Origin: Luteimonas sp. BLCC-B24
Lineage (GTDB): Bacteria > Pseudomonadota > Gammaproteobacteria > Xanthomonadales > Xanthomonadaceae
Direction: 5' to 3'
Length of the DNA: 64,000 nucleotides
Assembly: GCF_028550595.1 (NCBI RefSeq)
Contig: NZ_JAQQGN010000001.1
Coordinates: forward strand, 434,001-498,000
Shown here: piece after piece, positions 17,558-24,933 of the stretch
How positions within the stretch are numbered: position 1 is the first letter of the stretch
How the letters are laid out: every line of letters begins with the position of its first letter
Notes under the pieces: model-generated
Seen by the model: the letters and a program-made list of their open reading frames with translations, nothing else
Databases searched by the model: none
Told to the model about the DNA's origin: nothing
Translations under genes and position numbers: made by a program

Positions 17558-18652
17558 ATGCGTGCCACGATGCTGCTCCCGCTGCTGGCGCTCGCCGCCT
17601 GCGCCAGCTCGCCCCGGCCGCCGGCCGTTGCTGGAGACGCCATGCCCGATGTCGACCGTCCCCTGCTCATCGCCCACCGCGGCGCGAGCGCGGTCATGCC
17701 CGAGCACACGCTGGCCGCGTACGCGCGCGCGATCGACGACGGCGCCGATGCCATCGAACCGGATCTGGTGAGCACCCGCGACGGCGTACTCGTGGCCAGG
17801 CACGAGAACGAGATCGGCAACACCACCGATGTCGCCGCGCATCCGGCATTCGCCGCCCGCCGCACCCGCAGGCAGATCGACGGCGAATGGGTCGAGGGCT
17901 GGTTCACCGAAGACTTCACCCTCGCCGAACTCAAGACCCTGCGCGCGCGTGAACCGCGCCCCGCCTTGCGATCCACCGCCCACGACGGGCAGTTCGAGGT
18001 GCCCACGCTGGACGAGATCATCGCGCTGGCCGCCGACGCCGCCGCACGCACCGGGCGCGCGATCGCCCTGGTGCCCGAGCTCAAGCATCCCGGCTACTTC
18101 CGCGCGATCGGCCTGCCGATGGAAGAGCGGCTGCTGGCCGCGCTCGCGGCGCATCCCTACACCCGGCGCGCACCGGTGATCATCCAGTCGTTCGAAACCG
18201 CCAACCTGCGCGCACTGCGTCCGCGGCTCGGCACCCTGCCCAACGTGCGACTGCTGCAACTGCTGGGCGATCCGCGCAGCCGGCCCGTCGATCCAGCCGC
18301 CGACGACGCCCCGACCTACGGCGCGATGATGCAGCCCGAAGGCCTGCGCACCATCGCCGCCTATGCGGAACTGATCGGTCCGCCGTTCCAGGTACTCCAG
18401 CTCCAACGCGGCCGCGACGGCCGCCTGCGCAGCCCGCTGATCGACGCCGCCCATGCGGCCGGCCTGCAGGTCATGCCCTACACCTTCCGCCCCGAGAACA
18501 CCTATCTACCCGCGGAGTACCGAAACGGCGACGACACGGCCCGACACGATGCCGGCTCGATCCGCCATATCCGCGACCATGTCGACGCCGGCATCGACGG
18601 CCTGTTCGCCGACGACCCCGCGGTGGCGCGGCGGGCGCTGGAGGGCGAGTGA
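17558..18652 (+). CDS. glpQ: Glycerophosphodiester phosphodiesterase, lipoprotein
   Basis: 364 residues. A short signal with lipobox LAAC (cysteine at residue 15) predicts a lipid-anchored periplasmic enzyme. The GDPD barrel shows the catalytic LIAHRGASAVMPEHTLAAY, the metal-binding EPDL and HENEIGNTTDV, VPELKHP and, near the end, GIDGLFADDPAVARRAL. It hydrolyses glycerophosphodiesters to glycerol-3-phosphate and an alcohol. It is closer to the periplasmic GlpQ type than to UgpQ. It diverges from radA. Confidence 0.92.
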   Translation: MRATMLLPLLALAACASSPRPPAVAGDAMPDVDRPLLIAHRGASAVMPEHTLAAYARAIDDGADAIEPDLVSTRDGVLVARHENEIGNTTDVAAHPAFAARRTRRQIDGEWVEGWFTEDFTLAELKTLRAREPRPALRSTAHDGQFEVPTLDEIIALAADAAARTGRAIALVPELKHPGYFRAIGLPMEERLLAALAAHPYTRRAPVIIQSFETANLRALRPRLGTLPNVRLLQLLGDPRSRPVDPAADDAPTYGAMMQPEGLRTIAAYAELIGPPFQVLQLQRGRDGRLRSPLIDAAHAAGLQVMPYTFRPENTYLPAEYRNGDDTARHDAGSIRHIRDHVDAGIDGLFADDPAVARRALEGE

Positions 18653-18808
18653 TCGGAGGCACACCTGCTACCGTTCGCTTCGCGCGTACGCTCTCGTACC
18701 CCATCGCCACACAGGGATGATCGTGCTCGAAGCGACGCCTGCATGTGCCTCGGCACATGCGCCGGCGGCGGCGCGTCGTGGCACCGATCCTTGATCCAGC
18801 ACACGCAC

Positions 18809-18843
18809 AAAAAAGGCCACGCCCGTCGGGCGCAGCCTTTCTT
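18809..18843 (-). terminator. Terminator of tRNA-Thr
   Basis: On the minus strand, AAGGC plus GCGCCC pairs with GGGCG plus GCCTT around a GAC loop, followed by TTTTTTG. It is 9 bases beyond the tRNA 3' end. Confidence 0.85.
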
Positions 18844-18851
18844 TTGCAGCG

Positions 18852-18927
18852 TGGTGCCGGAAATAGGAATCGAACCTACGACCTACGCATTACGAATGCG
18901 CCGCTCTACCAACTGAGCTATTCCGGC
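18852..18927 (-). tRNA. tRNA-Thr (anticodon CGT)
   Basis: 76 bases including an encoded CCA (18852-18854). The acceptor GCCGGAA pairs with TTCCGGC, the D-arm contains AGCTCAGTTGGTAGAGC, the anticodon loop TTCGTAA reads CGT (codon ACG), and the T-arm has GGTTCGATTCC. All helices close properly. It is flanked by a consensus promoter and a terminator, so it is a monocistronic tRNA gene. Confidence 0.97.
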
Positions 18928-18938
18928 TTGGGACGCGA

Positions 18939-18967
18939 ATTCTAGGGAGCGCAGGCCCTGCGGTCAA
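18939..18967 (-). promoter_or_regulatory. Promoter of tRNA-Thr, overlapping the ispH stop codon
   Basis: TTGACC (18967-18962) and TAGAAT (18944-18939) with exactly 17 bases between on the minus strand. The -35 hexamer contains the ispH TGA. The tRNA 5' end follows 12 bases after the -10, leaving a very short leader. Confidence 0.85.
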
Positions 18968-19914
18968 TCGACCAGCTGCAGGCGCAATTCGCGCGGCAGG
19001 GCGAAGACCATGTTCTCCGGCTCGCCGGCCAGTTCACGCACGCTGCCTGCGCCGAGCTCGCGCAGGCGCGTCAGCACGCCCTGCACCAGCACGTCGGGCG
19101 CCGAGGCGCCGGCGGTCACGCCGATGTGCTGGCGGCCTTCGACCCAGCGCGGGTCGATCTCGTCGGCGCCGTCGATCAGATGCGCCTCCACGCCGTCGCG
19201 CTCGGCCAGCTCGCGCAGGCGGTTGGAGTTGGAGCTGTTGGGCGAGCCGACGACGAGGACCAGGTCGCAAACCTTCGCGAGGTCACGCACCGCGTCCTGG
19301 CGGTTCTGGGTGGCGTAGCAGATGTCGTCGTTCTTCGGCCCCTGCAGCGCGGGAAACTTGGCGCGCAGTGCGGCGATGACGCCGCGGGTGTCGTCCACCG
19401 ACAACGTGGTCTGGGTGGTGTAGGCCAGATTGTCCGGCTGGCCGACGACCAGCGCGGCCACGTCGGCCTCGTCCTCGACCAGGTAGATCGCGCCGCTACC
19501 CGCCTCCGCGCGCCACTGGCCCATCGTGCCCTCGACCTCGGGGTGACCGGCATGGCCGATCAGCACCACGTCGCGGCCGGCGCGGCAATGACGGGCAACT
19601 TCGAAGTGCACCTTGGTCACCAGCGGACAGGTCGCGTCGAACACCTTGAGACCGCGGCGGTCGGCCTCCTCGCGCACCGCCTGCGAGACGCCGTGCGCAC
19701 TGAAGATCACGGTCACGCCATCGGGCACCTCGTCGAGTTCCTCGACGAAGATCGCGCCCCGGCGCTTGAGGTCCTCGACCACGAAGCGGTTGTGCACCAC
19801 CTCGTGACGCACGTAGATCGGCGCACCGAGCGTCTCGATCGCGCGTTTGACGATCTCGATCGCACGGTCGACGCCGGCGCAGAAGCCGCGGGGATTGGCG
19901 AGCACGATATCCAT
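18964..19914 (-). CDS. ispH: 4-hydroxy-3-methylbut-2-enyl diphosphate reductase
   Basis: 316 residues. This is the last enzyme of the MEP isoprenoid pathway, making IPP and DMAPP with a [4Fe-4S] cluster. The three cluster cysteines are in [17 protein letters not shown] and [10 protein letters not shown]; the substrate-binding histidines are in HEVVHN and [10 protein letters not shown], and [10 protein letters not shown] binds the diphosphate. In many gammaproteobacteria ispH directly follows lspA. Here more than 4 kb of iron-uptake genes lie between them. Confidence 0.98.
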   Translation of the reverse strand: MDIVLANPRGFCAGVDRAIEIVKRAIETLGAPIYVRHEVVHNRFVVEDLKRRGAIFVEELDEVPDGVTVIFSAHGVSQAVREEADRRGLKVFDATCPLVTKVHFEVARHCRAGRDVVLIGHAGHPEVEGTMGQWRAEAGSGAIYLVEDEADVAALVVGQPDNLAYTTQTTLSVDDTRGVIAALRAKFPALQGPKNDDICYATQNRQDAVRDLAKVCDLVLVVGSPNSSNSNRLRELAERDGVEAHLIDGADEIDPRWVEGRQHIGVTAGASAPDVLVQGVLTRLRELGAGSVRELAGEPENMVFALPRELRLQLVD

Positions 19915-19983
19915 GCCGCGCAGTTTACCCGCACCGCCGCCAACGCCGGCGGAACACCGCGGCCGCTCGCGGCCCCTCCATGT

Positions 19984-20253
19984 TTATCCCCGGCGGCCGC
20001 GCGGGCGCGCACCCGGCTGGCCCAGCGCACGCACGATCGCAACCAGCAGGGCCGAAAGCATCAGCACCGCGGCCCAGAACACCGGCCCCTGCTCGATGCC
20101 GATGGCGGCCACGAAGCAGACCAGGCTGGCCGTGACGCCGGCCACGGCCAGCCCGCGCAGCGCGCGGCGCCGCGGGCGCGCCGTGTCCGGCGGCATCGCC
20201 GCCGCCAGGGCCCACCACGCAGCGAGGAGCAGCACGACGCCCAGCGGGATCAT
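19984..20253 (-). CDS. DUF3325-type small membrane protein
   Basis: 89 residues with three hydrophobic segments (VVLLLAAWWALAAAM, AVAGVTASLVCFVAAIGI, FWAAVLMLSALLVAIVRAL) and a basic tail. By position and size it matches the small DUF3325 proteins found beside PepSY proteins and siderophore receptors. It overlaps the PepSY gene by four bases (ATGA), so it belongs to the iron-uptake operon. Function unknown. Confidence 0.75.
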   Translation of the reverse strand: MIPLGVVLLLAAWWALAAAMPPDTARPRRRALRGLAVAGVTASLVCFVAAIGIEQGPVFWAAVLMLSALLVAIVRALGQPGARPRGRRG

Positions 20254-21806
20254 GCGATCTCTCCGGCGCGCGCCATGCGGCCCGGTGACGCCGCAGGGGC
20301 CGCACGTGCCACAGCGGCGCTCCGGCCGGCCGCGCGGGTCAGCAGGGCGAAACCGAGCGCAAACCCCATCGCGACGAGGTCCACCGCGGCCAAGGCCCAT
20401 TCACCGCGGGCCAGGGTGACGCCGAGGTGGCTGTCGGACGCGGTGGCCGCGTTGACCAGCGGAATCGCCGCCATCGCGATGGCGGTCGCGAGGAACAGAT
20501 CGCGCCAGCCGTGGCCCACGCGGTCACGTGCGGCGCCCCAGGCCGCCGCCAGCGCCCAGACCGTACAGAAGACGGCGATCTCGGCCGAGGCCCGGTTCTC
20601 GATCGCGGCCGGCAACAGGCGGTTGGCCAGCAGCATGGACGCACAGGCCAGCGGCATGCCGGCGACCACGCCGACATTGAGCGCGCGCACCAGGCCGTGC
20701 CCCGACACCAGGCCCGCCGTGGCGCAGCGCTGGGCGCGCTTGCGCACCCACACCTGCATGCCGGTGGCCAGCATCACGCAGCCGGCCAGGCCCAGCACGA
20801 AGTACAGCCAGCGCAGCGGCGCGCCGCCGAACTGCGCCATGTGCAGCCCGCCGAGAAACGCATAGGCGGTGTAACCCGCCGTCGCCGGCGTTGACTGGTG
20901 CACGAACGCACCCGTGGCCGCGTCGTAGTGCACCTGCTGCATGTCCCAGGCCACGCGGCGCGAATGGTCGGTGCCGAACGCGATCAGTGCGCTGCCGTCG
21001 GCCGGATGGTGGATCGAGGCCCAGTCCACCGGCACGCCCATGCGGCGTTCGGCGTCGGCCACCAGCGCATCGACGGAATGGCGCGAGGTCAGCGGTGTGC
21101 CCGTTTCCTCACGCTCGTAGAACCCGCCCGCGTCGGCGAAGAACGCTTCGGTATCGCCGCCGTAGGCCGCCTGCGTGCCGCCGACGATGTAGCTGGCCGC
21201 GAAAATGGCGACGCCGGTGTAGGCGATCATCACGTGGAACGGCAGCCCCAGCACGCCGGCCAGATTGTGTCCGTCGAGCCAGGCGCGCTGCCCGCCGCCG
21301 CGCCAGCGCAGCATGAAGAAGTCCTTGAAGATCTTCTTGTGCGTGATCACTCCGGCCACCAGCGCGACCAGCATCATCATGCCGAGCAGTCCCACCGCGT
21401 ACATGCCCCACAGCCCTGCGTGCAGGTCGTAATGCAGGCGGAAGAAGAACTGGCCGCCGGCGGTTCCGGGAATCGCCGCGCCGTCGCGCGGGTCGAGCAG
21501 CACCGCGCCTTCGCTGCCGTCGTCGTTGAACCAGAATGCCTCGACACCGCGCTTGCGGGCGCTGGAGACGTGCGCCCACCACACATGGGCGTCGGGCGCC
21601 TCGGCCTCGACGCGCTCGAACGCGGCGTCGAAGCGCGTGGGCTGCGGACCGGCGAGATCGTGCAATGCCGGGCGCATCCAGTCGTCGAGTTCGCGGTCGA
21701 AGCAGGCAAGCGTGCCGCCGACGAAGATCACGAACAGCAACCAGCCCGACAGCAGGCCGGCCCAGGTGTGCAGCCAGGCCATCGCCTGGCGCAGCGAGTT
21801 CTTCAT
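20250..21806 (-). CDS. PepSY-associated membrane protein, putative siderophore reductase
   Basis: 518 residues with several membrane helices: the typical N-terminus LRQAMAWLHTWAGLLSGWLLFVIFVGGT, conserved histidines in FRLHYDLHAGLWG and HNLAGVLGLPFHVM, and a second half with GGLHMAQFGGAPLRWLYFVLGL. Proteins of this PiuB/FoxB-like family lie beside TonB receptors and are thought to reduce or free iron from ferri-siderophores in the periplasm, using membrane heme. That role is inferred here from context. The ATG at 21806 is chosen by the conserved N-terminus. Confidence 0.88.
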   Translation of the reverse strand: MKNSLRQAMAWLHTWAGLLSGWLLFVIFVGGTLACFDRELDDWMRPALHDLAGPQPTRFDAAFERVEAEAPDAHVWWAHVSSARKRGVEAFWFNDDGSEGAVLLDPRDGAAIPGTAGGQFFFRLHYDLHAGLWGMYAVGLLGMMMLVALVAGVITHKKIFKDFFMLRWRGGGQRAWLDGHNLAGVLGLPFHVMIAYTGVAIFAASYIVGGTQAAYGGDTEAFFADAGGFYEREETGTPLTSRHSVDALVADAERRMGVPVDWASIHHPADGSALIAFGTDHSRRVAWDMQQVHYDAATGAFVHQSTPATAGYTAYAFLGGLHMAQFGGAPLRWLYFVLGLAGCVMLATGMQVWVRKRAQRCATAGLVSGHGLVRALNVGVVAGMPLACASMLLANRLLPAAIENRASAEIAVFCTVWALAAAWGAARDRVGHGWRDLFLATAIAMAAIPLVNAATASDSHLGVTLARGEWALAAVDLVAMGFALGFALLTRAAGRSAAVARAAPAASPGRMARAGEIA

Positions 21807-21828
21807 GCGTGTGGTCTCCGGATGCGGT

Positions 21829-22158
21829 TCACGGTCGCACCGCCTGCGCCGACAGCAGCGACGCGGCGGCCAGCAGCACAAGCGTCAGCAGCGGCACCGC
21901 GATGGCGGCGCGCGCCCAGTGCCGCGCGCCGAAGGTGTACACCGCCGCGACGACCCACACCGGAAACGCGAGCAACATGCCGGTGATCACCCGGTCCGCG
22001 CGCGCGAACGGCAGGGCCGACGCCGCGAGGGCGGAAAACGCATGGGCGAGCGCATAGCCGCCGACCACGGCGACCAGCGTGCGCAGCACCACCTCCGCGG
22101 CATGCCGCCAGCGTCCGCGGTCGGCGGCGGGGCGGCGTGTCGGCGTGTGCGCGGTCAT
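21829..22158 (-). CDS. DUF3649-type membrane protein of the iron-uptake operon
   Basis: 109 residues with three hydrophobic segments (TLVAVVGGYALAHAFSALAA, MLLAFPVWVVAAVYTFGA and VPLLTLVLLAAASLL). The small size and the position between a siderophore receptor and a PepSY protein fit DUF3649. It is 15 bases from the receptor stop and 22 bases from the PepSY start. Function unknown; an accessory role in siderophore iron handling is inferred. Confidence 0.75.
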   Translation of the reverse strand: MTAHTPTRRPAADRGRWRHAAEVVLRTLVAVVGGYALAHAFSALAASALPFARADRVITGMLLAFPVWVVAAVYTFGARHWARAAIAVPLLTLVLLAAASLLSAQAVRP

Positions 22159-22173
22159 CGTGCCCGCTACCGC

Positions 22174-24330
22174 TCAGAACCGGTAACCGAGCGTCAGCGA
22201 GACGCTGCGCGGCGCTGCGTAGAAGCCCTGCCCCGCGCTGTAGAGCGAGGTGATGTAGCGGCGGTCGGTGACATTGTCGAGATTCAAGGTCGCGTCCCAG
22301 CCGCTGCGCAGGCGGTACCCGGCCATCAGTCCGACCACCGCGTACGCGGTCTGCTCGACCCGCGCGGGGGCGCCGTCCGGTAGCACCACGGGTTGCCAGA
22401 TGTCGCCCTGCCAGCGCACCGAACCGCCGACCCGCAGCCCCGGCACCGCATCGACACGCGCGACCGCGGCCGCGCGCAGCGTGGTGCGGGGCACGTAGGG
22501 ACGGCTGTCGTCGCCGGCATCGTCCTCGATCCGCAGACGGGTCCAGCCCGCGGACAGCGACCACACCTCGCCGATGTCGCCCGCCACCTCGAGTTCGATG
22601 CCGGTCGAGCGCGCATCCTCGCCCGCGTACACCGAGCGGCCGCTGTCGACATCGAAGCCGACGTAGCGCGCCAGATTGTCCTGCTCCACGCGGAACACGG
22701 CCGCGGAGGCATTCAGCCGGCCATCCAGCCACGCGCCCTTGAGTCCGGCCTCCAGGTTCGATCCCTCGATCGCCTCGAGCGGCGCGCCGGACGCATCGAG
22801 TTCGGTCTGCTGGGCGAAGATGCCGCCGTAGCTGGCGTAGAGCGAATACGCGGCCGCGATATCCCAGACCGCACCGACGAACGGCGTGGTGCGCGTGACT
22901 TCGCTGTCCTTCGGCGTGCCGTAACCGGTGCCCGCCATGCGTACGCGCGCATGGTTGGCACCGGTGATCAGCTTGAACGTGTCGGCCAGATCCCAGCGCA
23001 CGTTGGCGTACAGCGCGTCGCGACGGAATTCGAAATCCGAGCCGTCGCTGTCACTGTCGAACGCCGGCTTCGGATAGCGGCCGTCGAACGCGCCCCCGGG
23101 CCCCAGCGGCGTGCCGACATCGTTGCCGTACCAGGAGATCTCGCGCACACGGCTGTCCGCCCAGCTCGCACCCACGACCGCGTCGTGACGCCGTCCGCCG
23201 AACGCCAGCGGTCCGCTCGCGCGCACGTCCACATGACGGCTGCGTGTCGAGCCGGCATAGGCCGACGGATAGGCGAACAGGCCGAGTCCGGTGTCGCGGT
23301 CGGGCGTGCCGTAGACATAGAACAGCTCGGAATCCTGGTCCTTGTCCTGATGATTGAACGCCGCGCGCAGCGACCAGTCGTTGCCGAAAGCGTGCGCGAG
23401 CTCGGCGAACGCGCGCGTGTCGCGCGTGTCCCAGTAGGCCCAGTCCGCGGACGTGCTGGTGCTGCGCCGGTACCCGGTCGGTGCGTCGTCGGCGTAGAAC
23501 AGCGGCAGCGCGCCCCAGAGCGGACTGTCGGCGTTGTTGTCCTGGCGCGAGACGCCGGCGGTCAGCCGCGTCGACGGGCCCAGATCGGCGTCGGCGACAC
23601 CGTAGACCAGCGACTTCTCCAGCCGGTAGCGATCGAGATGGCTGTCGCCGTCCTCGTACGCCGCCACCAGGCGACCGCGCACCGCGTCGGTGCCCAGCGG
23701 CCCGCCGACGTCGGCATCGAGACGCTGGCGGTCCCAGCTGCCGACCGTCGCCTGCACTGCGCCTTCGAAGGCGGCGGTCGGTCGCTTGCGCACGAAGTTG
23801 ATCGTCGCCGAGGGATTGCCGGTCGCCGACATCAGACCGTTCGCCCCGCGCAGCACCTCGATGCGGTCGAACATCGCCAGATCGACGTCGCCATCCTGGA
23901 TGCCGTAGGGCAGCGGCACGCCGAGACCGTCGAACTGGAAGTTGCTGATGTCGAACCCGCGCGCGGTGTAGTAGGTCCGCCCGGTCTCCACCCGCTCCAC
24001 GCCGATGCCGGGTGCGGCGTCGAGCGCGTCGTTGAGGTTATCGAGGCCGAAATCGTCGAGCTGGTCGCGCGTGAGCACGCTGACCGACTGCGGGGTTTCC
24101 CGCGCCGTCAGCCGCAGGCCGGTACCGGCACTGCTCGGCGGCGCGCCGTAGCCGGCGACCGCATCGGCGTGCACTTCGACGCGGTTGAGTTCGATCGGGT
24201 CTGCCAGGCCGGCATCGTCAGCGGCGTTCGAGGACAGCGGCACCGAGGCCGCCAGCGCGGCGGCGCAACACAGGGCGAGCGGATGACGTACGCAACGCGA
24301 AGCGGTCTTCGACGCGGACAACAGGGACAT
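22174..24330 (-). CDS. TonB-dependent siderophore receptor
   Basis: 718 residues. A signal peptide (CCAAALAASVPLSSNAA) is followed directly by a plug domain: ARETPQSVSVLTRDQLDDFG, RGFDISNFQFDG, FDRIEVLRGANGLMSATGNPSA and INFVRKRP are hallmarks of FhuE/FpvA-type receptors. The barrel ends in a terminal aromatic (LTLGYRF). No STN signalling domain is present, so it does not itself control a sigma factor. It heads an iron operon with DUF3649, PepSY and DUF3325 genes, and Fur-like boxes lie 53-92 bases upstream of its start. Confidence 0.95.
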   Translation of the reverse strand: MSLLSASKTASRCVRHPLALCCAAALAASVPLSSNAADDAGLADPIELNRVEVHADAVAGYGAPPSSAGTGLRLTARETPQSVSVLTRDQLDDFGLDNLNDALDAAPGIGVERVETGRTYYTARGFDISNFQFDGLGVPLPYGIQDGDVDLAMFDRIEVLRGANGLMSATGNPSATINFVRKRPTAAFEGAVQATVGSWDRQRLDADVGGPLGTDAVRGRLVAAYEDGDSHLDRYRLEKSLVYGVADADLGPSTRLTAGVSRQDNNADSPLWGALPLFYADDAPTGYRRSTSTSADWAYWDTRDTRAFAELAHAFGNDWSLRAAFNHQDKDQDSELFYVYGTPDRDTGLGLFAYPSAYAGSTRSRHVDVRASGPLAFGGRRHDAVVGASWADSRVREISWYGNDVGTPLGPGGAFDGRYPKPAFDSDSDGSDFEFRRDALYANVRWDLADTFKLITGANHARVRMAGTGYGTPKDSEVTRTTPFVGAVWDIAAAYSLYASYGGIFAQQTELDASGAPLEAIEGSNLEAGLKGAWLDGRLNASAAVFRVEQDNLARYVGFDVDSGRSVYAGEDARSTGIELEVAGDIGEVWSLSAGWTRLRIEDDAGDDSRPYVPRTTLRAAAVARVDAVPGLRVGGSVRWQGDIWQPVVLPDGAPARVEQTAYAVVGLMAGYRLRSGWDATLNLDNVTDRRYITSLYSAGQGFYAAPRSVSLTLGYRF

Positions 24331-24382
24331 CGTGGGGTCTCACCGGCTGGGGACGCCGGAACACCCGGCGCCAGAGCGCGGA

Positions 24383-24422
24383 TGATAATGAGACCCTGAC
24401 GCAACCGCAAATGATTCTCAAC
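24383..24422 (-). promoter_or_regulatory. Fur-box pair before the siderophore receptor
   Basis: TGATAATGA (24383-24391) is a perfect 9-base start of the Fur consensus. TTGAGAATCATTTG (minus strand, 24422-24409) matches the Fur 7-1-7 consensus at about 10 of 15 positions. They lie between the lspA stop and the receptor start, as expected for iron repression of the operon. Confidence 0.7.
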
Positions 24423-24429
24423 AACGAGG

Positions 24430-24933
24430 TCAGCGGCGCTGGCCGGCCCGGTCCTTGCCCCCGATGAAGCCGAACAGCGCGATGCCGATCGCGCCTCCGA
24501 CGATCGCCGCATCCGCCAGGTTGAAGGCCGGCCAGTAATGGTCCTGCCAGTGCCACTGGATGAAGTCGACCACATGTCCGTGGATCTGCCGGTCGATCAC
24601 GTTGCCGATCGCCCCGCCGATCACCAGCGAGAACGGCAGTGCCGTGCGCCAGTCGCTGCGCGGCGTGCGTGCCAGCCAGACCGCCAGCGTGCCGGAGATC
24701 ACGATCGCCAGGCCGGTGAAGAACCACTTCTGCCAGCCGCCGGCGTCGGCGAGGAAGCTGAAGGCCGCGCCGGTGTTGTAGGTGCGGTACCAGTTCCACA
24801 CGCCCTCGATCACCGGAATCGCGGTGTATTCGGGCAGCGAGGTCAGCACCCAGTACTTGGTCAACTGGTCGAGCGCGATCACCACCACCGACAGCATCAG
24901 CCACGGCAGGGCGTTGGGCGTCACCTTGGCCAT
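24430..24933 (-). CDS. lspA: Lipoprotein signal peptidase (signal peptidase II)
   Basis: 167 residues with four membrane helices. The catalytic aspartates lie in [15 protein letters not shown] and [14 protein letters not shown], and the N-terminal DQLTKYWV motif is present. It cleaves lipobox signal peptides after lipid modification, which the many lipoproteins in this window need. The ATG overlaps the ileS TGA by one base (TGATG), with GGAGG eight bases upstream. The iron island follows instead of ispH. Confidence 0.97.
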   Translation of the reverse strand: MAKVTPNALPWLMLSVVVIALDQLTKYWVLTSLPEYTAIPVIEGVWNWYRTYNTGAAFSFLADAGGWQKWFFTGLAIVISGTLAVWLARTPRSDWRTALPFSLVIGGAIGNVIDRQIHGHVVDFIQWHWQDHYWPAFNLADAAIVGGAIGIALFGFIGGKDRAGQRR

